In this document: positions 6,887 through 16,343 of the stretch, one piece after another
How positions within the stretch are numbered: position 1 is the first letter of the stretch
Layout: the number at the start of each line of letters is the position of its first letter
From: Nocardioides sp. Root140
Lineage (GTDB): Bacteria > Actinomycetota > Actinomycetes > Propionibacteriales > Nocardioidaceae
Direction: 5' to 3'
Length of the DNA stretch: 64,000 nucleotides
NCBI RefSeq assembly: GCF_001426745.1
Contig: NZ_LMFI01000002.1
Coordinates: forward strand, 62,001-126,000
Position numbers and translations under genes: made by a program
The notes under the pieces: model-generated
What the model was told of the DNA's origin: nothing
Databases searched by the model: none
The model's input: the letters and a program-made list of their open reading frames with translations, nothing else

Positions 6887-8413
6887 GTGCCCTTGACCTT
6901 CGACGCCCACCAGCTCGATCAATTCCTGTTGCTGGGCTCGATCGTCACCCTGGCCGCGATCCTCGCGGTGCGCCTCTCCAGCCGGGCCGGGCTGCCCAGC
7001 CTGTTGATCTACCTGCTGATGGGCGTCGCCCTCGGGGAGGCCGGCGTCGGCATCGCCTTCGAGGACGCCGCGATGGCCCACGCCATCGGGTTCGGGGCGC
7101 TCGCGCTGATCCTTGCCGAGGGTGGCATCAGCACCAAGTGGTCCGAGATCCGGCCGGTGATCGGCCTGGGCGCCTCGCTGGCCACCCTCGGCGTGGTCGT
7201 CAGCGTCGCGGTGATGGCGGTCGCCGGCCACTTCCTGCTCGGACTCCCGTGGGAGCTGGCCATCCTCCTCGGCGCGGTGTGCTCGCCGACCGACGCCGCG
7301 GCCGTCTTCTCGGTGCTCCGCGTGGTGCCGCTCCCTCGACGGATCACCGGAACTCTCGAGGCCGAGTCCGGCCTGAACGACGCCCCGACCGTGGTGCTCG
7401 TCGCACTGATCTCCAGCGGAGCGCTGGCCGAGGACTCGATCTTCGAGATCGCCGGCGTCATCGTGTACGAGCTCGTGGCCGGTGTCGGGATCGGCCTCGC
7501 CGTCGGCTTCGGCGGGGCCTGGATCATGCGCCGCATCGCGTTGCCGTCCTCCGGCCTCTACCCGCTGGCGATCCTCTCGCTGGCCACCGGTGCGTACGCC
7601 GTCGCGGCAGCCGCGCACGCCTCCGGATTCGCCGCGATCTACGTGGCCGCGCTGGTCCTCGGCAACACCGAGCTGCCCCACCGCGCGGCCACCAAGTCCT
7701 TCACCGAGGGCATCGGCTGGATGGCCCAGATCGGCCTGTTCGTGATGCTCGGGCTGCTGCTCTCCCCGGGGCGCATCACCGCGCAGACCGTCGGGTTCGC
7801 GCTGGTCGCCGGCATCGTCCTCACCGTGGTCGCCCGCCCGATCTCGGTGCTGGTCAGCTCGGTGGTGCGCCCGATGCCGTGGCGCGACCTCACCTTCATC
7901 TCGTGGGCCGGCCTGCGCGGGGCGGTGCCGATCGTGCTCACCACGATCCCGCTCGCCGAGGGCGTCGACGACTCCCAGCAGCTCTTCGACATCGTCTTCA
8001 TCATGGTCATCGTCTTCACGGTGGTGACCGGCCCGACGCTCCCGTTGCTGGCCCGGGTGCTGCACGTCGCCCGCCGGTCCGAGCCGCGCGACCTCGACGT
8101 CGAGGCCGCGCCCCTCGAACGCATCGCCGCCGACCTGCTGCAGGTCACCATCAGCCCGGTCTCACGCATGCACGGGGTCGAGGTGGGTGAGCTGCGGTTG
8201 CCCCAGGGCGCTTCGGTCGCGCTGGTCATCCGCGACGGGGAGTCGCGGGTGCCGGAACGACGTACGGTCCTGCGACGCGGTGACGAGCTGCTCGTGGTGA
8301 CCCCGCGCCGGCTGCGTGCGCGCACCGACGAACGGCTTCGCGAGGTCTCGCGCGGTGGACGGCTCGCCCAGTGGCTCGGCCAGGACCACGACCGCGGCGA
8401 ACCCGACGACTGA
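6887..8413 (+). CDS. Cation/proton antiporter, CPA family, with TrkA_C domain
   Basis: A 508-residue membrane protein. Residues 8-385 hold about 12 hydrophobic segments of the Na+/H+ exchanger fold, with the CSPTDAAAVFS and ESGLNDAPT motifs typical of NhaP/YcgO-like antiporters. A C-terminal regulatory TrkA_C (RCK_C) domain follows at about 410-480, which suggests K+/H+ exchange gated by a nucleotide or ligand. It exchanges cytosolic cations for protons at the cell membrane. Start GTG at 6887. Its stop is only 2 bp from the stop of the convergent LytR_C gene, so there is no room for a terminator between them. Confidence 0.88.
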   Translation: MPLTFDAHQLDQFLLLGSIVTLAAILAVRLSSRAGLPSLLIYLLMGVALGEAGVGIAFEDAAMAHAIGFGALALILAEGGISTKWSEIRPVIGLGASLATLGVVVSVAVMAVAGHFLLGLPWELAILLGAVCSPTDAAAVFSVLRVVPLPRRITGTLEAESGLNDAPTVVLVALISSGALAEDSIFEIAGVIVYELVAGVGIGLAVGFGGAWIMRRIALPSSGLYPLAILSLATGAYAVAAAAHASGFAAIYVAALVLGNTELPHRAATKSFTEGIGWMAQIGLFVMLGLLLSPGRITAQTVGFALVAGIVLTVVARPISVLVSSVVRPMPWRDLTFISWAGLRGAVPIVLTTIPLAEGVDDSQQLFDIVFIMVIVFTVVTGPTLPLLARVLHVARRSEPRDLDVEAAPLERIAADLLQVTISPVSRMHGVEVGELRLPQGASVALVIRDGESRVPERRTVLRRGDELLVVTPRRLRARTDERLREVSRGGRLAQWLGQDHDRGEPDD

Positions 8414-8415
8414 CG

Positions 8416-8934
8416 TCAGTCGACCGGGGGACGACACACGACGGTGTCCTTGGTGACGGGGACGGACTTCTTGGCGCGCTTGCTGAGCTTGGTGTACTTG
8501 TCGCCGACCACCACGACGATGCCGATGCCGAGCATGTCCTTGCCGGTGACGACGGGGGTGCCGGGTCCGAACTGTGACGCGACCAGGCGCGCGGCCGGGT
8601 TGTTCCTGGCGTCGGCGCGGACCTCCACACGGTCGACCTTGGCCGAGCTGGCGTTGCCGCTGGAGCCGGTGCCGAACCCGCGCAGGATCAGCTTCTCCAT
8701 GGTCTGGCTGGCCAGACCCGACGTGCGCCCCGCGTTGTAGACGCTCACCGTGATGTCGCCCGGCCGCACCTTGGTGCCGGCCTTGAGGGTGTGGTCCTCG
8801 CAGGCCGGTTTCTCGTCGGCGACGATCGAGTCGGGCAGGCCGCGGGTCAACTGGGAGAACCCGAAGACCGCCATGAGCACGCAGATGACACCGAGCACGG
8901 CCAGGGTCACGGTCGAGGTCTGGCGCTCGCCCAT
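8416..8934 (-). CDS. LytR_C domain membrane-anchored protein
   Basis: A 172-residue protein with a single N-terminal membrane segment (about 9-29) and an extracytoplasmic LytR_C domain at about 58-135, seen in VSVYNAGRTSGLA and the following LILRGFG. This domain occurs as a C-terminal extension of LytR-CpsA-Psr cell-wall ligases or alone, as here; the LCP catalytic domain is absent. A cell-envelope role is likely but not defined. The start codon overlaps the stop codon of the upstream ParB-like gene by 1 nt (TGATG), so the two are translationally coupled. Confidence 0.8.
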   Translation of the reverse strand: MGERQTSTVTLAVLGVICVLMAVFGFSQLTRGLPDSIVADEKPACEDHTLKAGTKVRPGDITVSVYNAGRTSGLASQTMEKLILRGFGTGSSGNASSAKVDRVEVRADARNNPAARLVASQFGPGTPVVTGKDMLGIGIVVVVGDKYTKLSKRAKKSVPVTKDTVVCRPPVD

Positions 8935-9230
8935 CAGTCCTCCAACACGTGCACGCGGGCGTGCAGCACGTTGCGTTGCTGGAGCGCTGCCCGCAGGGCG
9001 CGGTGCAGGCCGTCCTCGAGGTAGAGCTCGCGGCGCCAGTAGACGACGTGGGCGAAGAGGTCGCCGTAGAACGTGCCGTCCTCGTCGAGCAGGGAGCCCA
9101 GGTGGAGGGTGTCCTTGGTGGTGATCAGCTCGTCGAGGCGCACCTGTCGCGGCGCCACCTGCGACCAGCCACGGGAGTCGAGCCCGTGGTCGGGGTAGGG
9201 GCGGCTGTCACCCACGCGCTTGAAGATCAC
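8934..9230 (-). CDS. Small conserved actinobacterial protein, ParB-like motif
   Basis: A 98-residue protein conserved in actinobacteria and often labelled as a VapB-type antitoxin. No toxin gene lies beside it: the neighbours encode a LytR_C protein and, divergently, a LysE exporter. The C-terminal half, HVVYWRRELYLEDGLHRALRAAL, resembles the ParB/Srx nuclease-fold motif (valine strand, then DGxHRxxAA). A VapB label is therefore doubtful, and a ParB-like nucleotide-binding fold is a better reading. Function unknown. It is co-translated with the downstream LytR_C gene. Confidence 0.75.
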   Translation of the reverse strand: MIFKRVGDSRPYPDHGLDSRGWSQVAPRQVRLDELITTKDTLHLGSLLDEDGTFYGDLFAHVVYWRRELYLEDGLHRALRAALQQRNVLHARVHVLED

Positions 9231-9331
9231 GCGGCCGACTATAACGAGACCGCCCCACGTTCACGGCTTCGGCGGTGCCCGGGAGGCCGGGGACCGGAAT
9301 CACGTGGCGGACTCTCGGGACAGACCGCACA

Positions 9332-9988
9332 ATGGATTCCGTGCCGTCGACCAATGCCCTGATCGCGTTCGTGATCGCCTCGATCCTGTTCATCCAGGTG
9401 CCGGGGCCCAGCCTGCTGTTCACGATCGGCCGCGCGCTCACCGTCGGCCGCCGTGAGGCGCTGCTGTCAGTGCTCGGCAACGCGCTCGGGCTGATCGCCC
9501 AGGTGCTCGGGGTCGCCCTCGGTCTCGGGGCGCTGGTCGCCGCGTCGGCCGCGGCGTACACCCTGCTCAAGCTCGTGGGTGCGGCGTACGTCGTCTACCT
9601 CGGCGTCCAGGCGATCCGGCACCGGGCCGACGCTCGCCGGGCGATGGAGTCATCCGAGGAGGTGCGCGCGTCGGGCTCGACGCTCGGCTCGGTGTGGACC
9701 GGCTTCCTCGTGGGCGCCACCAACCCGAAGTCGATCGTCTTCTTCGCGGCGTTCCTGCCGCAGTTCGTCGACCCGACGGCCCCCGCAGCTCCGCAGCTGC
9801 TCCTGCTCGGCGCCGTCTTCGGGGTCCTGGCGGTCTGCTCCGACTCCTGCTGGGCGCTGGCCGCCAGCCGGGCCCGCGACTGGTTCGCCCGCAAGCCGCA
9901 GCGGCTCGACCGCCTCGGTGTCACGGGCGGCGTGATGATGGTCGGGCTGGGCGCCGGGCTCGCCGCGACCGGCAACACCACGCACTGA
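9332..9988 (+). CDS. LysE/RhtB family exporter
   Basis: A 218-residue membrane protein with about six hydrophobic segments. The N-terminal family signature PGPSLLFTIGRAL is at residues 25-37, and NPKSIVFFAAFLPQF in the middle is typical of LysE/RhtB translocators. It exports amino acids or similar small metabolites, driven by the proton gradient; the substrate is not evident. The ATG at 9332 gives the usual family length. Earlier in-frame starts would add a polar leader not found in the family. It is convergent with the VOC gene; the stops are 5 bp apart. Confidence 0.88.
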   Translation: MDSVPSTNALIAFVIASILFIQVPGPSLLFTIGRALTVGRREALLSVLGNALGLIAQVLGVALGLGALVAASAAAYTLLKLVGAAYVVYLGVQAIRHRADARRAMESSEEVRASGSTLGSVWTGFLVGATNPKSIVFFAAFLPQFVDPTAPAAPQLLLLGAVFGVLAVCSDSCWALAASRARDWFARKPQRLDRLGVTGGVMMVGLGAGLAATGNTTH

Positions 9989-9993
9989 GCCGC

Positions 9994-10374
9994 TCAGCCG
10001 CCGCCGTACGGCACGGTGATGATCTCCATGCTGTGCCCGTCGGGGTCGAGCCAGTAGAGGCCCTTGCCGCCGTCGTTGGTGTTGATCTCGCCCTCGACCC
10101 GGTGGAACGGGTCGGCCCAGTAGGTCAGGCCCCGCGCGACGATCCGCTGGCGGATCGGCTCGAACGAGGCGTCGTCGACCAGGAACGCGTAGTGCTGCGG
10201 ATGCGGCGTGCCGTGGTCGTCGGCGTAGTCGAGGGACACGTCGTTGTCGATCTGCACCACCACGAACGGGCCGTACGTCGTGGGCTCGGGCAGGTCGAGG
10301 ATCTCGACGAGGTGCCGTGAGGACGCTGCCTTGTCGGTGCAGTGGACGATGGTGTGGTTCAAGCTGATGCTCAT
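9994..10374 (-). CDS. VOC family protein (glyoxalase/bleomycin resistance fold)
   Basis: A 126-residue protein with the two beta-alpha-beta-beta-beta units of the vicinal oxygen chelate fold. Candidate metal ligands are H8 in the first strand, the histidine of PHPQHYAFLVDD, and the glutamate of HSMEIITVPYG near the C-terminus (pattern WLDPDGHSMEI). The family covers isomerases, dioxygenases and drug-binding proteins, and nothing here fixes the substrate. The start at 10374 (MSISLNH) is chosen to fit the domain; the open frame upstream of it is antisense to the HerA gene. Confidence 0.85.
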   Translation of the reverse strand: MSISLNHTIVHCTDKAASSRHLVEILDLPEPTTYGPFVVVQIDNDVSLDYADDHGTPHPQHYAFLVDDASFEPIRQRIVARGLTYWADPFHRVEGEINTNDGGKGLYWLDPDGHSMEIITVPYGGG

Positions 10375-10470
10375 CTGTCTTCGCCTCCGGTTCCATCCTG
10401 CGCCGGGTCGCCGCCCGATCGCCACCTGATATCCGGGACGGCCTGCCGGGGCACGACCTAGTCTTCGGTC

Positions 10471-12087
10471 ATGAGCGAGACGCCCGCAGCTCCTGAGGCC
10501 AGTCCGATCGTCGACGCGGTGCGTCCCGGCTATGCGTTCGAGGGCCCCGCCCTCGAGCTCGGCGGGTTGATGCTGAACGCCACCGACCTCTCCGACGTGC
10601 ACATCCGCATCCCGCTCGCCATGGTCAACCGGCACGGCCTGGTCGCCGGCGCCACCGGCACCGGCAAGACCAAGACCCTGCAGCTGCTGGCCGAGCAGCT
10701 CAGCGCCAACGGGGTGCCGGTCTTCGCAGCCGACATCAAGGGAGACCTCTCGGGTCTCAGCGTGCCCGGCGAAGGTGGCGAGAAGATCAGCTCCCGTGCG
10801 GCGAGCGTCGGCCAGCAGTGGACCGCCACGGCCTTCCCGGTCGAGTTCTTCGCCCTCGGTGGCGAGGGCACCGGCTCTCCGCTGCGGGTCACGATGAGCG
10901 CCTTCGGGCCGCTGCTGCTCTCGAAGGTGCTCGGCCTCAACGCCACCCAGGAGTCGTCGCTCGGCCTGGTCTTCCACTACGCCGACAAGGCCGGGCTTCC
11001 CTTGCTGGACCTGGCCGACCTGCGCGCCGTCGTACAACACCTGACCAGCGACGAGGGCAAGCCCGAGCTGAAGGAGCTCGGCGGGCTCTCGTCGTCCACC
11101 GCGGGGGTGATCCTGCGCGAGCTGATCGGCTTCCAGGACCAGGGCGCCGACGCGTTCTTCGGCGAGCCCGAGTTCGAGTCCAGTGACTTCTTGCGTACGA
11201 CGTCCGAGGGCAAGGGCGTCATCTCTCTTGTCGAGCTGCCGAACCTGCAGGACCGTCCGGCGGTCTTCTCCACCTTCCTGATGTGGCTGCTGGCCGACCT
11301 GTTCCACGACCTGCCCGAGGTCGGCGACGTCGACAAGCCGAAGCTGGTCTTCTTCTTCGACGAGGCGCACCTGCTCTTCAAGGACGCCTCCCCGGACTTC
11401 CTCGACCAGATCGCCCAGACCGTGCGGCTGATCCGCTCCAAGGGCGTCGGCGTCTTCTTCGTGACCCAGAGCCCGACCGACGTGCCCGACGAGGTGCTGG
11501 CCCAGCTCGGCTCGCGCGTGCAGCACCAGCTGCGGGCCCACACGCCCAACGACGCCAAGGCGCTCAAGGCCACCGTCAACACCTACCCCAACTCGGCGTA
11601 CGACGACCTCGGTGAGGTGATCACCTCGCTCGGCATCGGCGAGGCGGTCGTGACGGTGATGAACGAGCGTGGCGCCCCGACACCGGTGGCGTGGACCCGC
11701 CTGCGCGCACCCGAGTCGCTGATGGGCACGGCCGACGCCACGGCGATGGACGCGGCGGTCAAGGCGTCGCCGCTGTTCGCGAAGTACTCCGCCACCGTCG
11801 ATCGTGAGTCGGCTCGCGAGATCCTCGCCGCCAAGCTCGACGCGGGTGCCGCGCAGGCCGAGGCCGAGGCGGCGGCGAAGGCCGGCGCCGAGGAGCAGAC
11901 GGCCCTCCAGAAGGAGGCCGACCGGCTGGCGAAGGAGTCGCGCAAGCGGACCACGAGCCGGTCATCGACAAGGAGGGAGAAGAGCACCGTCGAGGAGGTG
12001 CTCGGCAACACCGCGGTCAAGCAGGTGCTGCGCACCGCGGCGCGTGAGTTCGTGCGCGGCATGTTCGGGGCAGGCCGCCGCCGATGA
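10471..12087 (+). CDS. HerA-like ATPase (DUF853 family)
   Basis: A 538-residue cytosolic ATPase. Walker A GATGTGKTKT is at 60-69 and Walker B LVFFFDEAHLLF at about 293-304, with sensor segment VGVFFVTQSPTDVP. It belongs to the bacterial HerA/FtsK-related group DUF853, thought to be DNA or protein pumps of unknown target. The tail (about 450-538) is a charged coiled region ending in an arginine-rich stretch. The promoter box TAGTCT at 10459-10464 ends 6 nt before the ATG, so the message is probably leaderless. It converges on eccC, separated by an inverted repeat array. A link to type VII secretion is possible but not shown. Confidence 0.85.
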   Translation: MSETPAAPEASPIVDAVRPGYAFEGPALELGGLMLNATDLSDVHIRIPLAMVNRHGLVAGATGTGKTKTLQLLAEQLSANGVPVFAADIKGDLSGLSVPGEGGEKISSRAASVGQQWTATAFPVEFFALGGEGTGSPLRVTMSAFGPLLLSKVLGLNATQESSLGLVFHYADKAGLPLLDLADLRAVVQHLTSDEGKPELKELGGLSSSTAGVILRELIGFQDQGADAFFGEPEFESSDFLRTTSEGKGVISLVELPNLQDRPAVFSTFLMWLLADLFHDLPEVGDVDKPKLVFFFDEAHLLFKDASPDFLDQIAQTVRLIRSKGVGVFFVTQSPTDVPDEVLAQLGSRVQHQLRAHTPNDAKALKATVNTYPNSAYDDLGEVITSLGIGEAVVTVMNERGAPTPVAWTRLRAPESLMGTADATAMDAAVKASPLFAKYSATVDRESAREILAAKLDAGAAQAEAEAAAKAGAEEQTALQKEADRLAKESRKRTTSRSSTRREKSTVEEVLGNTAVKQVLRTAAREFVRGMFGAGRRR

Positions 12088-12096
12088 CCCGTCGCG

Positions 12097-12217
12097 AACT
12101 CTGATCGACCTGTCGCCAGTTCTGATCGACCTGTCGTGAGTTCTGGTCGACCTGTCGCCAGTTTCCGCACGGCGCAGAAACTGGCGACGGGTCGACCGAA
12201 ACTGGCGACAGGTCAAC
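12097..12217. repeat. 21-bp repeat units in inverted arrangement (family B, locus 1)
   Basis: Three direct units carrying CTGATCGACCTGTCGCCA or a close variant occupy about 12097-12160. Two units in the opposite orientation (GAAACTGGCGAC then GGGTCGACC or AGGTCAAC) are at 12177-12217. The whole block can fold into a long hairpin and fills the gap between the convergent HerA and eccC genes. The eccC stop codon (12213-12215) lies inside the last unit. The same unit recurs at 31969-32052. Confidence 0.88.
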
Positions 12218-15200
12218 TCGTGGGGTCGGTCCAGGCGAGCTGAACGGCCTCGACGCCCTGGTCGCGTGTGATCAGGCGACCCCGGCCCGGCGGCGAGGGC
12301 GTGGGCCGCAGGTTGCCGAGCAGGGCGCCCTCCTCGGGGTTGCCGGACAGCATGATGCCCGGCATGGCCAGGTCACGGAGGGTCTGGATGACCGGGTCGT
12401 ACATCGCCCGTGAGGCGCCACCGGAGCGACGGGTGACGATGAGGTGGAAGCCGGTGTCACGGGCCTGGGCCAGCAGCGGGGCCAGCGCGTGCACCGGTGA
12501 TCCCTGCTGGGTGGCGACCAGGTCGTAGTCGTCGACCAGCACGTAGGCGTCGGCGCCGGTCCACCACGACCGGTTGCGCAGCTGGTCGGGCGTCACGTCG
12601 GGCCCGGGCAACCGGTTGGTGAGGTAGGCCGCGAGGTCCTTGAGCGCGGGCGTCGCCTGGGTCGCGCTGGTGAGGTAGTCGAGGTTGTAGTCCTCGGGGA
12701 TCTCGCCGAGCAGCGAGCGCCGGTAGTCGACCGCGATGATCTGGGCCTCCCTGGGCGACTTCGTGCGCACGATCTCCTGCACGATCGACCGGAGCAGCGC
12801 GCTCTTGCCCGACTGGCCGTCGCCGAGCACCAGCAGGTGCGGCTCGGTGTCGGGGTCGAGCATGACCGGGGCCAGCTCCTTCTCGTTGACGCCGAGCAGC
12901 AGCGAGCGCGCGGCGGAGTCCCCGGCCTGCTCGCGCAGCTGGTCCAGGGTGATCTTCGACGGCAGCAGGCGCACCTTCGGCCCGGCCGGTCCGCGCCAGG
13001 CCGCGGTCGAGCGACGGACCAGCGACTCGATCCCGTCGCCGAGCGTGGTTCCGTCGGCGACGCCGTCGATGCGGGGCAGGGCGCCGAGGAAGTGCAGCTT
13101 GCCCGTCAACAGGCCACGCCCGGGGCGTGAGGCGGGCACCAGCTGGGCCGCCTTGCGGTCGATCTCGGAGTCGAGCGGGTCGCCCAGGCGCAGCTCGAGC
13201 CGGGTGCCGAAGATGTCGCGCAGCGCCGCCCGGAAGTCGGCCCAGCGTCCGGCCGCGACGAGGAGGTGCACGCCGAACGTGAGCCCGCGTTGGGCCAGCG
13301 CCTGGAGCTCCAGCTCGATGTCGTCGAAGTCGGAGCGCAGGGTGCTCCACCCGTCGACGACCAGGAACACGTCGCCGTACCCGTCGTCGGCGCGGCCCTG
13401 GGCACGTCGGCTGCGGTAGGTCTCGATCGAGTCGATGCCCTGCTCGCGGAACCAGGCCTCGCGCCGGTCGACGACGCCCTTCACCTCGGCCACGATGCGG
13501 CGTACGACGTCGGGCTCGGAACGGGTGCCGATGCCTGCGACGTGGGGCAGGTCGGTGAGCGGGGCAAAGCTGCCGCCGCCGAAGTCGAGGACGAAGAACT
13601 GGCTCTCGAGCGGCGTGGTGGTCAACGCGAGGCTGGTCACCATCGTGCGGAGCAGGGTGCTCTTGCCGCTGCGGGGGCCGCCGACGACGGCCGCGTGGCC
13701 GGCCGCGCCGGTGAGGCTGACCGTCATCGTGTCGCGGCGCTGCTCACGGGGGCGGTCGACGGTGCCGATCGGGATGGTCAGGCCACCCACGGAGCGCCAC
13801 AACCGGCTGGTCAGCCCGAGGTCCGGGTGCTCGGTGAGGTCGCCCATCAGCTGGTCGAGGGTGTCGGGGACGTCGAGCGGCGGCAGCCAGACCTGGTGGG
13901 CAGGCTTGCCCTCGCCGACCATCTTGTCGACGGCGATGTCGAGCAGGGAGTCCTGCTCGCCCTGTGGGGGCATCGGAGCCGGGCTCGCCTCGACGTCGTC
14001 GTCGGCCGGCTCGAGTGACTGCACCTCGGCGATCGTGAACGGGAGAATGCCGCGCAGGTTGCCGCCCTCGTCGCGGCGGATCCGGGCCCGCCCGGACGGT
14101 GCACCTGACACGTAGGCGGCCTTGAACCGCAACAGGGTCGACTGGTCGGGCTTGAGGTAGCCGAGGCCGGGCACGGCGGGCAGCTCATAGGCGTCGGGTA
14201 CGCCGAGCACCGTGCGCGACTCCACGGCCGAGAACGTGCGCAGGCCGACCCGGTAGGAGAGGTGCGACTCGAGCCCGCGCAGCCGACCCTCCTCGAGTCG
14301 CTGGCTGGCCAGCAGCAGGTGGAGGCCCAGGGAACGACCGAGCCGTCCGACCGCGACGAACAGGTCGATGAACTCGGGCTTGGCCGTGAGCAGCTCGGAG
14401 AACTCGTCGACCACGATGAACAGGGACGGCATCGCGGGAAGGTCCTCACCGGCCGCGCGCGCCTTCTCGTAGTCGCGGATCGAGGCGAAGTTGCCGGCGG
14501 CGCGCAGGATCTCCTGGCGCCGTACCATCTCGCCGGAGAGTGCGTCCTGCATGCGGTCGACGAGGGTGAGCTCCTCGGCCAGGTTGGTGATCACCGCCGA
14601 GACGTGCGGCATGCCGGACATGCCGGCGAAGGTCGCGCCGCCCTTGAAGTCCACCAGCACCATGTTGAGCTGCTCGGGGGAGTGGGTCATCGCGAGACCG
14701 AGCACGAGCGTGCGCAGGAACTCGGACTTGCCCGAGCCGGTGGCGCCGATGACCAGACCGTGGGGACCCATGCCCTGCTGGGCGGACTCCTTGAGGTCGA
14801 GGTGCACGGGCGACCCGTTGTCCATGACGCCGATCGGCACACGGAGCCGGTCGCGGGCGGGACGCTGGCGCCACGAGGCACGGGTGTCGAACGAGAAGAC
14901 GTCGCCGAGGCCGAGCAGGTCCATGAAGTCGGTCGGGCCGGCGGACTCGGTGCCGCCCTCGGCGCCGATCGCGACCCTGTTGAGCGGGGCCAGTCGACGG
15001 GCGAAGGCCTCCGCGGTGGCGAGGTCCATCTGGTCGGCGAGACCGGCCATCGGGTCGGCCCGCACCCGCAGCGCGTTGATCGGGAGCCGGCCGCCGACGG
15101 CAGGTCGGGCGGCGAAGTCGAGGCGCAGCCGGGTCGGGTCGTCGAGCTCGTCCCAGCGCTCGGGGAGGTCGATCAGGGTGACGCCGTGCAGCCCGTCGGG

Positions 15201-16196
15201 CGGGATGACGTGGTTGCCGGGTGGCAGGAGGGCCCCGTCGATGACGAGCACGATGTGGGGTGTGGACACCCCCTCGTCGGCGCCGAAGCGGGGACGCTCG
15301 GAGAGGTCCGGCGGAAGCATGGAGCCGAGGTCGTCGAGGGAGGTCGTGACCATGCGGCGGGGGCCGACGGCGTCACCCTGCTGGCTGCTCAACGAGTGGG
15401 GGAGCCACTTCAGCCAGTCCCACTCGGCCAGGCGGTGGGCGCTGCAGAGCACGGCGACGATCAGGTGGTCGGGGCTGTGGAAGGCGGTCGCGGAGCAGAT
15501 CATCGCCCGGGCGAGGGCCCGTGCCGCCGGCGCCGGTCCGGTCAACTCGATGCGGTCGAACGCGGCCAGGTCGACGGAGGCCGGGAGGTTCGGCTGCACC
15601 CGGTGTACGGCGAGGAGTCGGTGCAGTGCGGACGCCGCTGCCGGGTCGACCTGCTCGATGGGTGCGCTCTCGGGCGGCACGAGCTCGAGGCAGAGAGGCT
15701 GGGAGGAGAGTCCGTAGCGGACGTGGAGGAAACGGTCGTCGGAGGGCGTGTGCTCCCACAGGCGGAGCCGGTCCTCGGCGATCGACGGCAGGGCCGACGG
15801 GTCGGGGTGGTGCCAGTTCAACGCCGCGCGCTGCTTGTCGGCTGCGTCTCGGGCCACCTCGCGGACTCCCGCCAGGTAGCGGAGGTACTCGGTCCGCGAC
15901 CCGCCGACCTTCTGCTGGCGCTGTTTCCGCTGCCGGTCGATCTGGAGGACGATGAAGCCGAGGGTGGCGAAGAGGAACAGGCCACCGGCGACCAGCCGCT
16001 TGCTTCCCCCGCCGTCGTCGCCGCTCATCGTGGCCAGCACCAGGATCGAACCGACGCTGCCCAGCAGCGGGATCGCCATCATCATGGCGTTGCCGGCGCC
16101 CTCGTGGGGCTCCAGCTCCGGCGGGGCCTGGAGCGCGACCTTCCCGGTGGGCACCTCCGGCGGGTCGAGCCGGTGTCCACTGCGGAGCGTCGTCAC
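12213..16196 (-). CDS. eccC: Type VII secretion ATPase EccC
   Basis: A 1327-residue single-chain EccC, the full family length. Two N-terminal membrane helices (about 36-57 and 66-84) are followed by three FtsK/SpoIIIE ATPase domains. Walker A motifs are GATGSGKSE (about 480), GGPRSGKST (about 837) and GDGQSGKSA (about 1121); the Walker B regions are IVVDEF, LVVDGW and VLVDDY. Only the first keeps the full DE pair, as in known EccC proteins where domain 1 drives transport and domains 2-3 bind substrate tails. The start is the GTG at 16196 with GGGGGG upstream; the longer open frame runs into the divergent promoter. Divergent from eccD1; the 147-bp gap holds both promoters. Confidence 0.95.
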   Translation of the reverse strand: MTTLRSGHRLDPPEVPTGKVALQAPPELEPHEGAGNAMMMAIPLLGSVGSILVLATMSGDDGGGSKRLVAGGLFLFATLGFIVLQIDRQRKQRQQKVGGSRTEYLRYLAGVREVARDAADKQRAALNWHHPDPSALPSIAEDRLRLWEHTPSDDRFLHVRYGLSSQPLCLELVPPESAPIEQVDPAAASALHRLLAVHRVQPNLPASVDLAAFDRIELTGPAPAARALARAMICSATAFHSPDHLIVAVLCSAHRLAEWDWLKWLPHSLSSQQGDAVGPRRMVTTSLDDLGSMLPPDLSERPRFGADEGVSTPHIVLVIDGALLPPGNHVIPPDGLHGVTLIDLPERWDELDDPTRLRLDFAARPAVGGRLPINALRVRADPMAGLADQMDLATAEAFARRLAPLNRVAIGAEGGTESAGPTDFMDLLGLGDVFSFDTRASWRQRPARDRLRVPIGVMDNGSPVHLDLKESAQQGMGPHGLVIGATGSGKSEFLRTLVLGLAMTHSPEQLNMVLVDFKGGATFAGMSGMPHVSAVITNLAEELTLVDRMQDALSGEMVRRQEILRAAGNFASIRDYEKARAAGEDLPAMPSLFIVVDEFSELLTAKPEFIDLFVAVGRLGRSLGLHLLLASQRLEEGRLRGLESHLSYRVGLRTFSAVESRTVLGVPDAYELPAVPGLGYLKPDQSTLLRFKAAYVSGAPSGRARIRRDEGGNLRGILPFTIAEVQSLEPADDDVEASPAPMPPQGEQDSLLDIAVDKMVGEGKPAHQVWLPPLDVPDTLDQLMGDLTEHPDLGLTSRLWRSVGGLTIPIGTVDRPREQRRDTMTVSLTGAAGHAAVVGGPRSGKSTLLRTMVTSLALTTTPLESQFFVLDFGGGSFAPLTDLPHVAGIGTRSEPDVVRRIVAEVKGVVDRREAWFREQGIDSIETYRSRRAQGRADDGYGDVFLVVDGWSTLRSDFDDIELELQALAQRGLTFGVHLLVAAGRWADFRAALRDIFGTRLELRLGDPLDSEIDRKAAQLVPASRPGRGLLTGKLHFLGALPRIDGVADGTTLGDGIESLVRRSTAAWRGPAGPKVRLLPSKITLDQLREQAGDSAARSLLLGVNEKELAPVMLDPDTEPHLLVLGDGQSGKSALLRSIVQEIVRTKSPREAQIIAVDYRRSLLGEIPEDYNLDYLTSATQATPALKDLAAYLTNRLPGPDVTPDQLRNRSWWTGADAYVLVDDYDLVATQQGSPVHALAPLLAQARDTGFHLIVTRRSGGASRAMYDPVIQTLRDLAMPGIMLSGNPEEGALLGNLRPTPSPPGRGRLITRDQGVEAVQLAWTDPTS

Positions 16197-16343
16197 GGCG
16201 GCATCCCCCCGAAAAGTCTGATTGAAGAACGTGTGGTTGAGAAAGCGTGGCTCGGTCTCGACGATCCTAGAGGCAATGACTGACGGGTACGGGACGTCGA
16301 GCGCTCGTACTACCCTTCCGGCAACAGCCGAAGGGAGTGCGTC

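Noticed and set aside
5229..6896. 555-codon open frame opposite the flavoprotein gene
   Set aside because: Shadow frame rich in Arg/Gly/Val with no family match; it also runs through the 22-bp repeats.
8416..9230. VapBC-like toxin-antitoxin pair
   Set aside because: The coupled partner is a membrane-anchored LytR_C protein, not a PIN-domain nuclease.
14262..16283. 673-codon open frame opposite eccC
   Set aside because: Shadow of eccC; no domain, no start signal, skewed composition.
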